Positions 1-6,972 of a stretch of 17,296 bases of DNA are shown in pieces (position 1 is the first letter of the stretch; every line of letters starts with the position of its first letter). Made by a program: the position numbers and the translations under genes. The stretch comes from Bacillota bacterium (GTDB taxonomy: Bacteria > Bacillota > Thermosediminibacteria > Thermosediminibacterales > Thermosediminibacteraceae): assembly GCA_003242255.1 (NCBI GenBank), contig QGUT01000020.1:1-17296 (forward strand), given 5' to 3'. The notes beneath the pieces are model-generated. The model was given only the letters and a program-made list of their open reading frames with translations. It was not told the DNA's origin and made no database searches.

Positions 1-389
1 GAAGTGGTCAACGTCAAAAGCGAGGTGCCCACTATCAAAAGCACCAGCCTGAGCACCATGAAGGTGCCCTGATACAGCCCTTCATAGGTTATATCTAGGG
101 GCCCAATCTCATAAATCACCCTGCCTTTTATCATAAAAAGATTCAGGGCAAAAGTCAGCAGGATGATGACTAAAAGAGGCCTGAGACCCCGAAGCATGTA
201 TTTTACGGATATCCCCGAAAGCAGCGAGGCAATAGCAATGAATACGATGGGAAAAACGTAACCCCGAAAATCGTCTATCACGAAGAGCAGCACCATGAAA
301 ACGAAGGTTATGAGGATTTTGGTCCTGGGGTCCAGCCGGTGTATCGCCGAATTTCCCGGTATATACTGGCCTATGGTAATTTCAGGCAT
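1..389 (-). CDS. ecfT: ECF transporter transmembrane subunit EcfT, N-terminal half (partial)
   Basis: EcfT is the membrane scaffold that joins the EcfA1-EcfA2 pair to the S component. Only 129 codons from the ATG at 389 are present; family members have roughly 260 residues, and the rest runs off the left edge. The start MPEITIGQYIPGNSAIHRLD is the EcfT N-terminal signature (GQY, S-x-x-H-x-LDPR-x-K). Strongly hydrophobic stretches follow: ILITFVFMVLLFVI, then VFPIVFIAIASLLSG, LLVIILLTFALNLFM and MVLRLVLLIVG, so about four membrane segments are visible. The cytoplasmic coupling helices that bind the ATPases would lie beyond the edge. The start overlaps the ecfA2 stop as ATGCCTGA. In many Firmicutes truA, rplM and rpsI follow. 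Confidence 0.94.
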   Translation of the reverse strand, partial: MPEITIGQYIPGNSAIHRLDPRTKILITFVFMVLLFVIDDFRGYVFPIVFIAIASLLSGISVKYMLRGLRPLLVIILLTFALNLFMIKGRVIYEIGPLDITYEGLYQGTFMVLRLVLLIVGTSLLTLTT

Positions 390-1245
390 GGCCCTTCCTC
401 CTCGCTGCCTTTAATACTTCCGCCTCGGCTTCCTCCACCGTCATCACATCGGTCGCCACGTCTTTACCCCTGTTTTTAAGCTTTATCATCAGATGGGTCA
501 CCTGGGGGATGTCCAGGCCCATCGAGGCTAGGGCTTCGTAATTTTTGAAAATCTGCTTCGGAGTGCCGCTGTCTACCATCCGCCCCTTGTGCATCACCGC
601 AATTTTGTCCACCAGCTTCGCTATATCCTCCATGCTGTGGGAGACCAGAATGACCGTCATGTTCTGTTTTTTCCTGAACTCCACAATCTGCCCCAGTATT
701 TCATCGCGGCCTCTCGGATCCAGGCCCACGGTGGGCTCGTCTAGAATCAGAACCTTGGGCTTCATGGCCAGCACTCCAGCTATGGCGACCCTTCTCATCT
801 GCCCGCCGCTCAGTTCGAAGGGCGATCGATCCTTTATCTCGTCGTATTTCAGGCCCACCAACTCTATGGCTTCTTTGACCCTTCGGGCGATCTCATCCTC
901 CGGCAGGCCCAAATTTCTAGGCCCGAACGCCACGTCCTTTTCCACCGTCTCTTCAAAAAGCTGGTGTTCCGGATATTGAAAGACCAGCCCCACTTTTTGC
1001 CTTATCTCCCGCAGGTTCACCCCGCGATCGCTTAAGTTTACTCCATCTACTATAACTTCTCCCGACGTGGGTTTCAGGAGTCCGTTTAAATGCTGAATAA
1101 GAGTGGACTTCCCCGACCCCGTGTGCCCAATGAGCCCCCAGAACTCCCCATCTTCCACTTTCCAGTTCACGTCCCGTAAAGCCACCGATTCAAAGGGGGT
1201 GCCCGGCATATATACGTGAGTCAAATTTTTTACAACAATGGGCAT
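382..1245 (-). CDS. ecfA2: ECF transporter ATPase EcfA2
   Basis: This is the second ATPase of the ECF module, expected to pair with EcfA1 beneath EcfT. The product is 287 residues from the ATG at 1245: Walker A GHTGSGKST at 40-48, Q-loop Q90 in LVFQYPEHQ, signature LSGGQ at 145-149, Walker B ending D169-E170, then TVGLDP, and the switch histidine H203. The GHTGSGKST and TVGLDP forms fit EcfA2. An ATG at 1251 is also in frame, but a GGTGG inside ecfA1 lies 7 bases before 1245 and directly abuts 1251, so 1245 is preferred. It overlaps ecfA1 by 16 bases and ecfT by 8, so translation is probably coupled. Confidence 0.95.
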   Translation of the reverse strand: MPIVVKNLTHVYMPGTPFESVALRDVNWKVEDGEFWGLIGHTGSGKSTLIQHLNGLLKPTSGEVIVDGVNLSDRGVNLREIRQKVGLVFQYPEHQLFEETVEKDVAFGPRNLGLPEDEIARRVKEAIELVGLKYDEIKDRSPFELSGGQMRRVAIAGVLAMKPKVLILDEPTVGLDPRGRDEILGQIVEFRKKQNMTVILVSHSMEDIAKLVDKIAVMHKGRMVDSGTPKQIFKNYEALASMGLDIPQVTHLMIKLKNRGKDVATDVMTVEEAEAEVLKAARRKGHA

Positions 1246-2060
1246 AGGCATTCCACCATTTCGTCTATCGTAAGGACATCGCTTCGGACCGCCAGCCCCC
1301 GGCCTTTCAGCCTGTGCGCCAGTTCCGTGACCTGGGGCACGTCAAGGCCGATGGTCTTTAGTTCATCGACCTTTGAAAATATTTCCCTGGGCGAACCTTC
1401 CATCAGCACCCGCCCTTCGCTCATCACTATGATCCTGTCGGCTTGCACGGCTTCCTCCATAAAATGAGTGATGAGCACTATGGTCTTGCCTTCTTCCCTG
1501 TTGAGGCGCTTTACGGTGTTGATGACCTCCTTGCGCCCCACCGGGTCCAGCATGGCCGTGGGCTCATCCATAATGATGTATTCCGGCCTCATGGCGAGTA
1601 TACCCGCTATAGCCACCCTCTGCTTTTGCCCTCCCGAAAGCTGGTGGGGAGGTTTCTGGGCGTAGTCTTTAAGTTCTACTATCTCCAGGGCTTCGTCCAC
1701 TCTCCTTCGTATTTCCTCAGGAGGCACACCCAGGTTCTCGGGGCCGAAAGCCACGTCTTCCTCTACTACCGTGGCTACTATCTGGTTGTCAGGGTTCTGA
1801 AAAACCATGCCCGCCTTCTGGCGTATTTTCCAAACGTTTTCCCTGTCCCTTGTGTCCAGGCCATCGACCGTAACCCTGCCTTTGGTGGGCACGAAAAGGC
1901 CGTTGAAAAGTTTCGCAAGAGTGGACTTCCCCGAGCCGTTGGGCCCTATTATGGCCACAAATTCTCCTTTGCCTATCCTCAAGTTCACATCCTTCAAGGC
2001 CATCTGGGACGACCGGGAATACTGGTAGCAGACGCCTTCAGCTAAAATTTCGGCGGCCAT
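1230..2060 (-). CDS. ecfA1: ECF transporter ATPase EcfA1
   Basis: EcfA1 is one of two ATPases that, with EcfT, drive interchangeable substrate-binding S proteins to import vitamins or metals. The product is 276 residues: Walker A GPNGSGKST at 39-47, Q-loop Q88 in MVFQNPDNQ, signature LSGGQ at 141-145, Walker B ending D165-E166, then TAMLDP, and the switch histidine H199. The TAMLDP form is typical of EcfA1 in the A1/A2 pair. An ATG at 2081 has no ribosome-binding site, whereas GGGGG lies 7 bases before the ATG at 2060. It overlaps ecfA2 by 16 bases. Older annotations call this cbiO; the substrate cannot be told from the ATPase. Confidence 0.95.
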   Translation of the reverse strand: MAAEILAEGVCYQYSRSSQMALKDVNLRIGKGEFVAIIGPNGSGKSTLAKLFNGLFVPTKGRVTVDGLDTRDRENVWKIRQKAGMVFQNPDNQIVATVVEEDVAFGPENLGVPPEEIRRRVDEALEIVELKDYAQKPPHQLSGGQKQRVAIAGILAMRPEYIIMDEPTAMLDPVGRKEVINTVKRLNREEGKTIVLITHFMEEAVQADRIIVMSEGRVLMEGSPREIFSKVDELKTIGLDVPQVTELAHRLKGRGLAVRSDVLTIDEMVECLCPLL

Positions 2061-2093
2061 TTTACCGCCCCCTTCATCCACTGCTGCTCAGGG

Positions 2094-2426
2094 TTACACC
2101 AGCTCGATGACTACCATCGGAGAAGAATCTCCGCGCCTCGGGCCGATTTTCATAATTCTCGTGTAACCGCCGTTTCTATCGCTGTACTTCGGTGCGATCT
2201 TTTCAAAGAGGTTTTTTACGGTGGTCTCGTCTAGGACTTCGGCCAGCACCAGGCGCCGGGCCGCCAGATCGTTCCTCTTCGCGATGGTTATCATCTTTTC
2301 AGCGAGGCGGCGGACTTCTTTGGCGCGAGCTTCAGTTGTTATAATTCTGCCATGTTTAAATAGAGAAGTGACCATATTTCTGAGCATCATCTTCCTGTGG
2401 CCGCTGTCTCTACCTAACTTTCTCAT
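2094..2426 (-). CDS. rplQ: 50S ribosomal protein L17
   Basis: L17 lies near the tunnel exit on the 50S subunit. The 110-residue product starts MRKLGRDSGHRKMMLRNMVT; many relatives have two more residues (MGYRKLGR). The rest is typical: LFKHGRIITTEARAKEVRRL, then AEKMITIAKR and the C-terminal NGGYTRIMKIGPRRGD ending MVVIELV. The ATG (2424-2426) is 8 bases after AAGGGGG. It is the last ribosomal gene here. The 33-base gap to ecfA1 shows no hairpin followed by a U-run, so the transport genes probably share the transcript. Confidence 0.98.
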   Translation of the reverse strand: MRKLGRDSGHRKMMLRNMVTSLFKHGRIITTEARAKEVRRLAEKMITIAKRNDLAARRLVLAEVLDETTVKNLFEKIAPKYSDRNGGYTRIMKIGPRRGDSSPMVVIELV

Positions 2427-2441
2427 GCTCTCAACCCCCTT

Positions 2442-3392
2442 TTAGGCTTCTTCGGATTTTTTTAACGAGAGGTTAAACGCCGCCAGCTTCTCCTCGATTT
2501 CTTCCAGGGATTTTTTACCCAGGTTCCGCACCTTCATTATCTCCTCGGGCGTCTTTTGTATCAGTTCTCCTATAGTGTTGATGCCGGCCCTCTTGAGGCA
2601 ATTATAAGACCTGACGGATAGGTCCAGTTCCTCAATCGGCATTTCCAGGAGCTTTTCCCTTTCGTCCTTCTCTTTTTCCACCTGCGGTTCGGCTTTCTTG
2701 ACCTCGGTGTTGAGGGAAGTGAACAGGCTGAAATAATCCACCAGAATCTTTGCTGCGGCGCTCACGGCTTCATCGGGTTTTATAGTGCCGTTTGTCCACA
2801 CTTCCAGGGTGAGCTTATCGTAGTCGGTGATCTGTCCCACCCTGGTGTGCTCCACCGTGTAGTTGGCCTTGATTACGGGAGTAAATATGGAGTCGATAGC
2901 TATTACCCCTATGGGCTGTCCCGGCTTTTTGTTCTTATCGGCGGTGACGTAACCCTTGCCTTTTTCTAAAGTCAACTCCGCAAAGAGCCGGCCGCCCTTT
3001 TCCAAAGTGGCGATGTGGTGGTCCTTGTTGATTATCTCCACGTCGGCATCGCAGATGATGTCTTTGCCCGTGACCTCGCCTTCTCCTTCGGCTTCAATCC
3101 TGAGAACCCGAGGCTCGTCGCCGTACATCTTTACCGCGAGCCCTTTGATGTTCATTATTATCTCCACCGTGTCCTCCAGGACCCCGGGGATCGTGGAGAA
3201 TTCGTGCTGGACCCCTTCTATCTTTACCGAAGTGACGGCGGCTCCCGGCAGCGAAGACAAGAGAACCCTTCTTAAAGAATTGCCAAGGGTGGTTCCGTAG
3301 CCTCTTTCCAGCGGTTCGATCACAATCTTTCCGTAAGTATTGTCTTCGCTCAACTCCACCAGCTCTATCCTTGGCTTTTCAATTTCGATCAT
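2442..3392 (-). CDS. rpoA: RNA polymerase alpha subunit
   Basis: Alpha dimerises to seed RNA polymerase assembly and contacts UP elements and activators. The product is 316 residues from the ATG. The N-terminal domain (about 1-228) has GYGTTLGNSLRRVLLSSLPG. A charged linker (about 230-250) leads to the C-terminal domain, where LSVRSYNCLKRAGI and VRNLGKKSLEEI hold the residues equal to E. coli R265, N268 and K298 (R261, N264 and the K293/K294 pair). A TTG directly precedes the ATG. It is nearer the usual distance from the GGAGG (9 rather than 12 bases), so the start may be one codon earlier, at 3395. rplQ follows after 15 bases. Confidence 0.98.
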   Translation of the reverse strand: MIEIEKPRIELVELSEDNTYGKIVIEPLERGYGTTLGNSLRRVLLSSLPGAAVTSVKIEGVQHEFSTIPGVLEDTVEIIMNIKGLAVKMYGDEPRVLRIEAEGEGEVTGKDIICDADVEIINKDHHIATLEKGGRLFAELTLEKGKGYVTADKNKKPGQPIGVIAIDSIFTPVIKANYTVEHTRVGQITDYDKLTLEVWTNGTIKPDEAVSAAAKILVDYFSLFTSLNTEVKKAEPQVEKEKDEREKLLEMPIEELDLSVRSYNCLKRAGINTIGELIQKTPEEIMKVRNLGKKSLEEIEEKLAAFNLSLKKSEEA

Positions 3393-3402
3393 CAATAACG
3401 TT

Positions 3403-3432
3403 ACCCTCCTCGTGCGATTTTCAAATGAGGGT
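3403..3432 (-). other. Possible hairpin over the rpoA ribosome-binding site
   Basis: In the 42-base gap between rpsD and rpoA, ACCCTC (3427-3432, read on the minus strand) can pair with GAGGGT (3403-3408) across an 18-base loop. The 3' arm includes much of the rpoA Shine-Dalgarno GGAGGG, and the 5' arm starts just after the rpsD stop. Six pairs with a long loop is only a weak structure; it is listed as a candidate. Confidence 0.35.
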
Positions 3433-3434
3433 TA

Positions 3435-4061
3435 TTACTTGGAGTACAGCTCGACGATGAGTTGCTCCTGTATGGGCACGTCGATGTCTTCCCTATTCGG
3501 ATACCTCAGTACCTCTCCAGTCAGGGTATCGTAATTTACCGACAGCCATTCCGGTACCACTCTGCCCTTTCCAAGCTCAGCCATCTCTTTGAAAATTTCC
3601 AGGGATCTGCTCTTCTCCCGGACGGCAATCACATTCCCCGGCTTTACCTGATAGGACGGAATGTCGACCTTTTTGCCGTTTACCTCAAAGTGGCCGTGCC
3701 GTACGAGTTGCCTTGCCTGAGCGCGGGATTTGGCGAACCCTAGGCGATAGACCACGTTGTCCAGGCGGCATTCCAGAAGGCGAAGCAAGTTTTCACCGGT
3801 GACGCCTTTTTGCCTGGAAGCCTCTTCAAAATATATCTTGAACTGCTGTTCCAGCACTCCGTAAATCCTCTTGGCCTTTTGCTTTTCCCTTAGCTGTATG
3901 CCGTATTCGGAGAGCTTCCTCCGCATCTGTCCGTGCTGACCGGGCGCATATCCCCTCCGGTCAATAGCGCACTTGGGACCATAGCACCTTTCACCTTTGA
4001 GATACAGTTTGACTCCTTCCCGGCGGCACAAACGGCATGCCGGACCTGTGTATCTTGCCAT
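3435..4061 (-). CDS. rpsD: 30S ribosomal protein S4, zinc-binding form
   Basis: S4 binds 16S rRNA at the start of 30S assembly and represses ribosomal genes in several bacteria. The product is 208 residues. The N-terminus has four cysteines, C9, C12, C26 and C31, the spacing known for the zinc-binding S4 of Thermus; many bacteria lack them. The S4 RNA-binding domain follows at about 98-160 (RLDNVVYRLGFAKSRAQARQ, then VRHGHFEVNGKKV). It ends EQLIVELYSK, as expected. The ATG (4059-4061) follows a GGAGG. Its place before rpoA matches Clostridia and E. coli, not B. subtilis. Confidence 0.98.
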   Translation of the reverse strand: MARYTGPACRLCRREGVKLYLKGERCYGPKCAIDRRGYAPGQHGQMRRKLSEYGIQLREKQKAKRIYGVLEQQFKIYFEEASRQKGVTGENLLRLLECRLDNVVYRLGFAKSRAQARQLVRHGHFEVNGKKVDIPSYQVKPGNVIAVREKSRSLEIFKEMAELGKGRVVPEWLSVNYDTLTGEVLRYPNREDIDVPIQEQLIVELYSK

Positions 4062-4091
4062 GCTTTACATCCACCTCCTGAATTTTGCTTT

Positions 4092-4475
4092 TTACACGCG
4101 GCGGCGCTTCGGCGGCCTGCAACCGTTGTGAGGAATGGGCGTTACGTCCTTTATCACGCTGATCTCAAGTCCGGCGGCTTGGAGCGAACGAATGGCAGCT
4201 TCACGCCCTGGCCCCGGCCCTTTGACGAGAACCTCTACGGTCTTGAGGCCGTAATCCATCGCTTTCTTTGCGGCCGACTCGGCTGCCAACTGGGCCGCAA
4301 AAGGAGTTCCTTTCCTCGAGCCTTTAAAACCTACCGTTCCCGCGCTAGCCCATGTAATCGGATTTCCCGCCTCATCGGTAATCGTCACGATAGTATTGTT
4401 AAAAGTCGAGTGGATGTGGGCCTTGCCCTTTTCCACGCGCCTTTTTTCTCTGCGCTTCCTAGAAGTCATCGCCAC
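4092..4475 (-). CDS. rpsK: 30S ribosomal protein S11
   Basis: S11 lies on the 30S platform near the mRNA exit, next to the Shine-Dalgarno helix. The 127-residue product carries HIHSTFNNTIVTITDEAGN, WASAGTVGFKGSRKGTPFAA and the C-terminal DVTPIPHNGCRPPKRRRV, all diagnostic. The likely start is GTG (4473-4475): GGAGGTGAT stands 6 bases before it, a full-length match to the 16S tail. The ATG two codons later (4469) is 12 bases from that extended site and less likely. Choosing it would change only two residues. It lies 27 bases after rpsM and 30 before rpsD. Confidence 0.98.
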   Translation of the reverse strand: MAMTSRKRREKRRVEKGKAHIHSTFNNTIVTITDEAGNPITWASAGTVGFKGSRKGTPFAAQLAAESAAKKAMDYGLKTVEVLVKGPGPGREAAIRSLQAAGLEISVIKDVTPIPHNGCRPPKRRRV

Positions 4476-4481
4476 TTTTAC

Positions 4482-4490
4482 ATCACCTCC
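4482..4490 (-). promoter_or_regulatory. Extended ribosome-binding site of rpsK, favouring GTG
   Basis: GGAGGTGAT is a nine-base match to the complement of the 16S rRNA 3' end. It stands 6 bases before the GTG at 4475 and 12 before the ATG at 4469, so the GTG is the better supported start. Confidence 0.75.
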
Positions 4491-4502
4491 GTAAATTTTT
4501 TA

Positions 4503-4874
4503 TTACTTGCTGCGCTTTGCTCCGACGGTCTTCCTGGGACCCTTCCTGGTCCTCGCATTAGTGCGGGTCCTCTGGCCGCGGACCGGGAGTCCCTTTCTGT
4601 GGCGTATTCCCCGGTAGCATCCGATCTCGACCAGTCTCTTGATGTTCATCGCCACTTCGCGGCGCAGGTCACCTTCGACCTTGTAGTTCTTTTCGATGAT
4701 ATCCCTGAGATTGGAAATCTCCTTTTCGGTCAGGTCTTTAACTCTCGTATCGGGATTGACTCCCGCTTCCTGCAATATCTTGTTCGAAAGGCTCCTGCCT
4801 ATGCCGTAGATATAGGTGAGGGCTATCTCAACCCTTTTGTCTTTCGGCAGGTCGACGCCCGCGATCCTAGCCAT
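4503..4874 (-). CDS. rpsM: 30S ribosomal protein S13
   Basis: S13 is a 30S head protein that bridges to the 50S subunit and touches the P-site tRNA through its tail. The 123-residue product starts MARIAGVDLPKDKRVEIAL, has the helix-turn-helix part TYIYGIGRSLSNKIL, and ends in the conserved basic GIRHRKGLPVRGQRTRTNAR and GPRKTVG tail. The ATG (4872-4874) follows a GGAGG run located in the 18-base gap after rpmJ. That gap is too short to hold by itself the S4-binding pseudoknot found upstream of this gene in E. coli. Confidence 0.98.
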   Translation of the reverse strand: MARIAGVDLPKDKRVEIALTYIYGIGRSLSNKILQEAGVNPDTRVKDLTEKEISNLRDIIEKNYKVEGDLRREVAMNIKRLVEIGCYRGIRHRKGLPVRGQRTRTNARTRKGPRKTVGAKRSK

Positions 4875-4892
4875 CCACTCACTCCTCCTTTT

Positions 4893-5006
4893 TTAACCTT
4901 GTCTTTGTTTATGCTTTGGATTTTCGCAAATCACCATGATTCTGCCCTTGCGCTTGATTATCTTGCACTTCTCGCAAATCTTCTTCACTGAAGGCCGAAC
5001 TTTCAA
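4893..5006 (-). CDS. rpmJ: 50S ribosomal protein L36, zinc-binding form
   Basis: L36 is the smallest 50S protein and helps shape 23S rRNA near the factor-binding region. The 37-codon gene is easily missed. It translates as MKVRPSVKKICEKCKIIKRK, continuing to KHKQRQG. The zinc ribbon ligands are C11, C14, C27 and H32, so this is the zinc-binding form. The start is TTG (5004-5006), 8 bases after GGGGG. A second TTG two codons earlier (5010-5012) is only 2 bases from that site and is unlikely. The order infA-rpmJ-rpsM-rpsK is the common bacterial one. It ends 18 bases before rpsM. Confidence 0.96.
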   Translation of the reverse strand: MKVRPSVKKICEKCKIIKRKGRIMVICENPKHKQRQG

Positions 5007-5014
5007 CGTCAATT

Positions 5015-5022
5015 CCCCCTTT
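5015..5022 (-). promoter_or_regulatory. rpmJ ribosome-binding site, fixing its TTG start
   Basis: AAAGGGGG, directly after the infA stop, ends 8 bases before the TTG at 5004-5006 and only 2 bases before the alternative TTG at 5010-5012. It is a weaker match to the 16S tail than the sites of most neighbours. Confidence 0.7.
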
Positions 5023-5241
5023 TTATTTGTAACGGTATACTATCCTGCCTCGAGTCAAATCGTAGGGAGAAAGTTCTACGGTGACTTTATCGCCCGGCAG
5101 TATCCTGATATAGTTCATCCTTATCTTGCCAGACACGTGAGCCAAAACTTTATGGCCGTTTTTCAATTCAACTCGAAACATCCCGTTAGGAAGAGGCTCC
5201 ACAACCGTGCCTTCTACTTCTATGACATCTTCTTTTGACAT
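5023..5241 (-). CDS. infA: Translation initiation factor IF-1
   Basis: IF-1 occupies the 30S A site during initiation and helps IF-2 and IF-3. The product is 72 residues, the standard length, with a single S1-type OB fold: EGTVVEPLPNGMFRVELKNG, then VLAHVSGKIRMNYIRILPGD and VELSPYDLTRGRIVYRYK. The open frame extends 16 codons upstream, back to 5289, but that extension overlaps the KOW gene. AAGGAGG lies just before the ATG at 5241, and MSKEDVIEVEG is the family start. A second AAAGGAGG overlaps the upstream gene's TAA. rpmJ follows after 16 bases. Confidence 0.98.
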   Translation of the reverse strand: MSKEDVIEVEGTVVEPLPNGMFRVELKNGHKVLAHVSGKIRMNYIRILPGDKVTVELSPYDLTRGRIVYRYK

Positions 5242-5260
5242 ATAAGCCCTCCTTCCTCCT

Positions 5261-5548
5261 TTAAGACCTGTTATCATCGGGTTTTTCAATCAATTCTTCG
5301 AGGGCTCTTCTTATCTCTTCGTTGTACACTTTGCGACCGTTCATCAGTTTTTCGCGGATGAAATCCGATATCTTGTTTTGCACCTTAAGGTGCTTTAGCT
5401 TTTTCTTCTTGGGCCTTTCGACCTTCCTCAATTTTCCGTCGGCCACATAGACGTACTGGTCATCGATGACCTTCAATACGATCATGAATCTGCCCTTATC
5501 TCGCCCAGCACAAGACATGACTAGCTGGCCAGGTTCCACTTCTTTCAT
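5261..5548 (-). CDS. KOW-domain RNA-binding protein (L14e/L27e-like)
   Basis: The product is 95 residues and resembles the small KOW proteins that many Firmicutes encode between map and infA (B. subtilis has one, ybzG, at this place as I recall). The KOW motif is at about residues 5-30, with G7, G15 and the DKG turn at 17-19. A basic patch follows at 41-55 (RKVERPKKKKLKHLK). The last third is predicted helical, with an acidic stretch YNEEIRRALEELIEK. A single cysteine, C13, is present. There is no signal peptide. Fold and position suggest binding of rRNA or a role in translation, but I know of no firmly established function. The start ATG follows only a weak CAGGTG, so translation may be coupled to map, 12 bases upstream. 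Confidence 0.88.
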   Translation of the reverse strand: MKEVEPGQLVMSCAGRDKGRFMIVLKVIDDQYVYVADGKLRKVERPKKKKLKHLKVQNKISDFIREKLMNGRKVYNEEIRRALEELIEKPDDNRS

Positions 5549-5560
5549 ATCAACACCTGC

Positions 5561-6307
5561 CTACAGAATGGTCAAAATCTCGGGCTCACCATCGGTGATG
5601 ACGATGGTGTTCTCGTAGTGGGCTGAGAGACTGCCATCTTTAGTCACAACCGTCCAGTTGTCATCCCTGACGTAGACCTCGTAATCCCCCGCATTTACCA
5701 TGGGTTCAATCGCCAGAGTCATGCCCGGCTTCAGCCTCGGCCCTTTGTTCGGAGGGCCGTAGTTGGGCACGTGCGGGTCTTCATGCATCCTGCGGCCAAT
5801 CCCGTGGCCTCCCCATTCCCGCACCACCGAAAAGTTATGGCTTTCCACAAAGGACTGAATGGCGTGGGAAATGTCGGATAGCCTGTATCCCACTTTGGCA
5901 AAGGCAATCCCTTCAAAAAAGCTCCGCTCGGTGACCTCGATGAGCTTCTTTGCTTCGTCCGAAATGCTTCCCACCGGGTAAGTCCTTGCCGCATCGGAAT
6001 AGTAGCCTTCAACTATGGCTCCTGTGTCTATACTTATAATATCACCATCTTGGAGGGTTCTTAATCCAGGAATTCCATGTACTACCTCTTCATTGACCGA
6101 TGCACAAATCGTTGCAGGATAGCCCTGGTAGCCTTTGAAAGCAGGGAGCGCGCCGTTCTTCAGTATAATCTCTTCTGCGATCCTGTCAAGCTCTCCGGTG
6201 GTAACACCGGGCTTTATGTGTTTTTTGAGTTCTTCCAATACCTGGGCCACCACTTTGCCGGCCCTTCTCATTATCTCGATTTCCCTCTTGGACTTTATCA
6301 CTATCAT
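5561..6307 (-). CDS. map: Methionine aminopeptidase, type I
   Basis: This enzyme removes the initiator methionine from new proteins as they leave the ribosome. The 248-residue product is of the short type Ia, without an N-terminal extension. The five metal ligands are all present: D94, D105, H168, E201 and E232. H77 is the usual substrate-contacting histidine (EEVVHGIPG). The H168 motif reads REWGGHGIG, with tryptophan and glycine where relatives more often have tyrosine and cysteine or valine. The ATG follows a modest AAGAGG. It lies 13 bases after adk and 12 before the KOW gene, in the usual Gram-positive order. Confidence 0.98.
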   Translation of the reverse strand: MIVIKSKREIEIMRRAGKVVAQVLEELKKHIKPGVTTGELDRIAEEIILKNGALPAFKGYQGYPATICASVNEEVVHGIPGLRTLQDGDIISIDTGAIVEGYYSDAARTYPVGSISDEAKKLIEVTERSFFEGIAFAKVGYRLSDISHAIQSFVESHNFSVVREWGGHGIGRRMHEDPHVPNYGPPNKGPRLKPGMTLAIEPMVNAGDYEVYVRDDNWTVVTKDGSLSAHYENTIVITDGEPEILTIL

Positions 6308-6320
6308 CGGCTTCGCCTCT

Positions 6321-6959
6321 TTAAAGGAGTCCTTTTATCTCTTCGAAGACCTCTTCGATTGGCCTGTTTCCATCGATATTCACCAGAAGCTCCTTGTCCT
6401 TGTAATAATCTATGAGGGGTTTTGTCTCCCGCTCGTAGACGTCAATCCTCTTTTCGACCGTCTTTATATCGTCGTCGGCCCTCACGATCAACTGGCCGCC
6501 GCACTTGTCGCAGATTCCTTCCTGCTTCGGCGGGTTGTGCTTTACGTGATAGGTGGCGCCGCAATTCGGGCACACCCGCCGTCCGGTAAACCTCTGTATG
6601 AGTTCATCCCTCGGAACGACGATGTTTATTACGGCGTCCAGTTTTACCCCCATTTCTTCCAGAATCTTATCCAGGCTCTCGGCCTGAGGTATGGTCCTGG
6701 GGAAGCCGTCGAGGATAAAGCCCTTTTCCGCATCGTTCGCCTTAAGTCGTTCCCGGACAATTCCGGTTATGACTTCATCGGGGACCAGAAGGCCCTGTTC
6801 CATGTATTCTTTTGCCTTCTTCCCGAGGGGCGTTCCCTGCTGGACTGCCGCCCTCAATATGTCGCCCGTCGCTATCTGGGGAACACTAAAAGCTTCGGCA
6901 AGTTTCTTAGCCTGCGTCCCCTTTCCGGCCCCGGGAGGTCCCATCAGAACTATGCGCAT
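6321..6959 (-). CDS. adk: Adenylate kinase, zinc-binding long form
   Basis: Adenylate kinase interconverts ATP plus AMP and two ADP in the cytoplasm. The product is 212 residues. The P-loop GPPGAGKGT is at 7-15, the AMP-site stretch TGDILR at 31-36, and GFILDGFPRT at 80-89. The LID domain (about 127-160) carries four cysteines, C130, C133, C150 and C153, matching the structural zinc site of Gram-positive adenylate kinases. The arginines R123, R127, R160 and R171 lie where the phosphate-binding arginines of the family fall. The ATG is preceded by GGGGTTGAT at a rather long spacing, a weaker site than its ribosomal neighbours have. Confidence 0.98.
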   Translation of the reverse strand: MRIVLMGPPGAGKGTQAKKLAEAFSVPQIATGDILRAAVQQGTPLGKKAKEYMEQGLLVPDEVITGIVRERLKANDAEKGFILDGFPRTIPQAESLDKILEEMGVKLDAVINIVVPRDELIQRFTGRRVCPNCGATYHVKHNPPKQEGICDKCGGQLIVRADDDIKTVEKRIDVYERETKPLIDYYKDKELLVNIDGNRPIEEVFEEIKGLL

Positions 6960-6972
6960 TTTCCATCAACCC

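Noticed and set aside
1443..2045. A 200-codon plus-strand open frame opposite ecfA1
   Set aside because: The minus-strand frame has every ABC ATPase motif in order; the plus frame has none and no ribosome-binding site worth the name.
2061..2093. Terminator between rplQ and ecfA1
   Set aside because: Only a four-base CCCT/AGGG pairing is possible and no U-run follows it.
2602..2607. TATAAT on the minus strand inside rpoA as an internal promoter for rplQ and ecf genes
   Set aside because: The bases 17 upstream do not resemble TTGACA, and the hexamer is explained by rpoA codons.
3933..4991. A 352-codon open frame on the plus strand, opposite rpsD, rpsK, rpsM and rpmJ
   Set aside because: It spans four well-conserved genes on the other strand, shows no recognisable domain, and reads as a low-complexity shadow of their codons.
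5235..5240. TTGACA on the plus strand as a promoter -35 box
   Set aside because: It is the complement of the infA start region and no -10 box follows at 16-18 bases.
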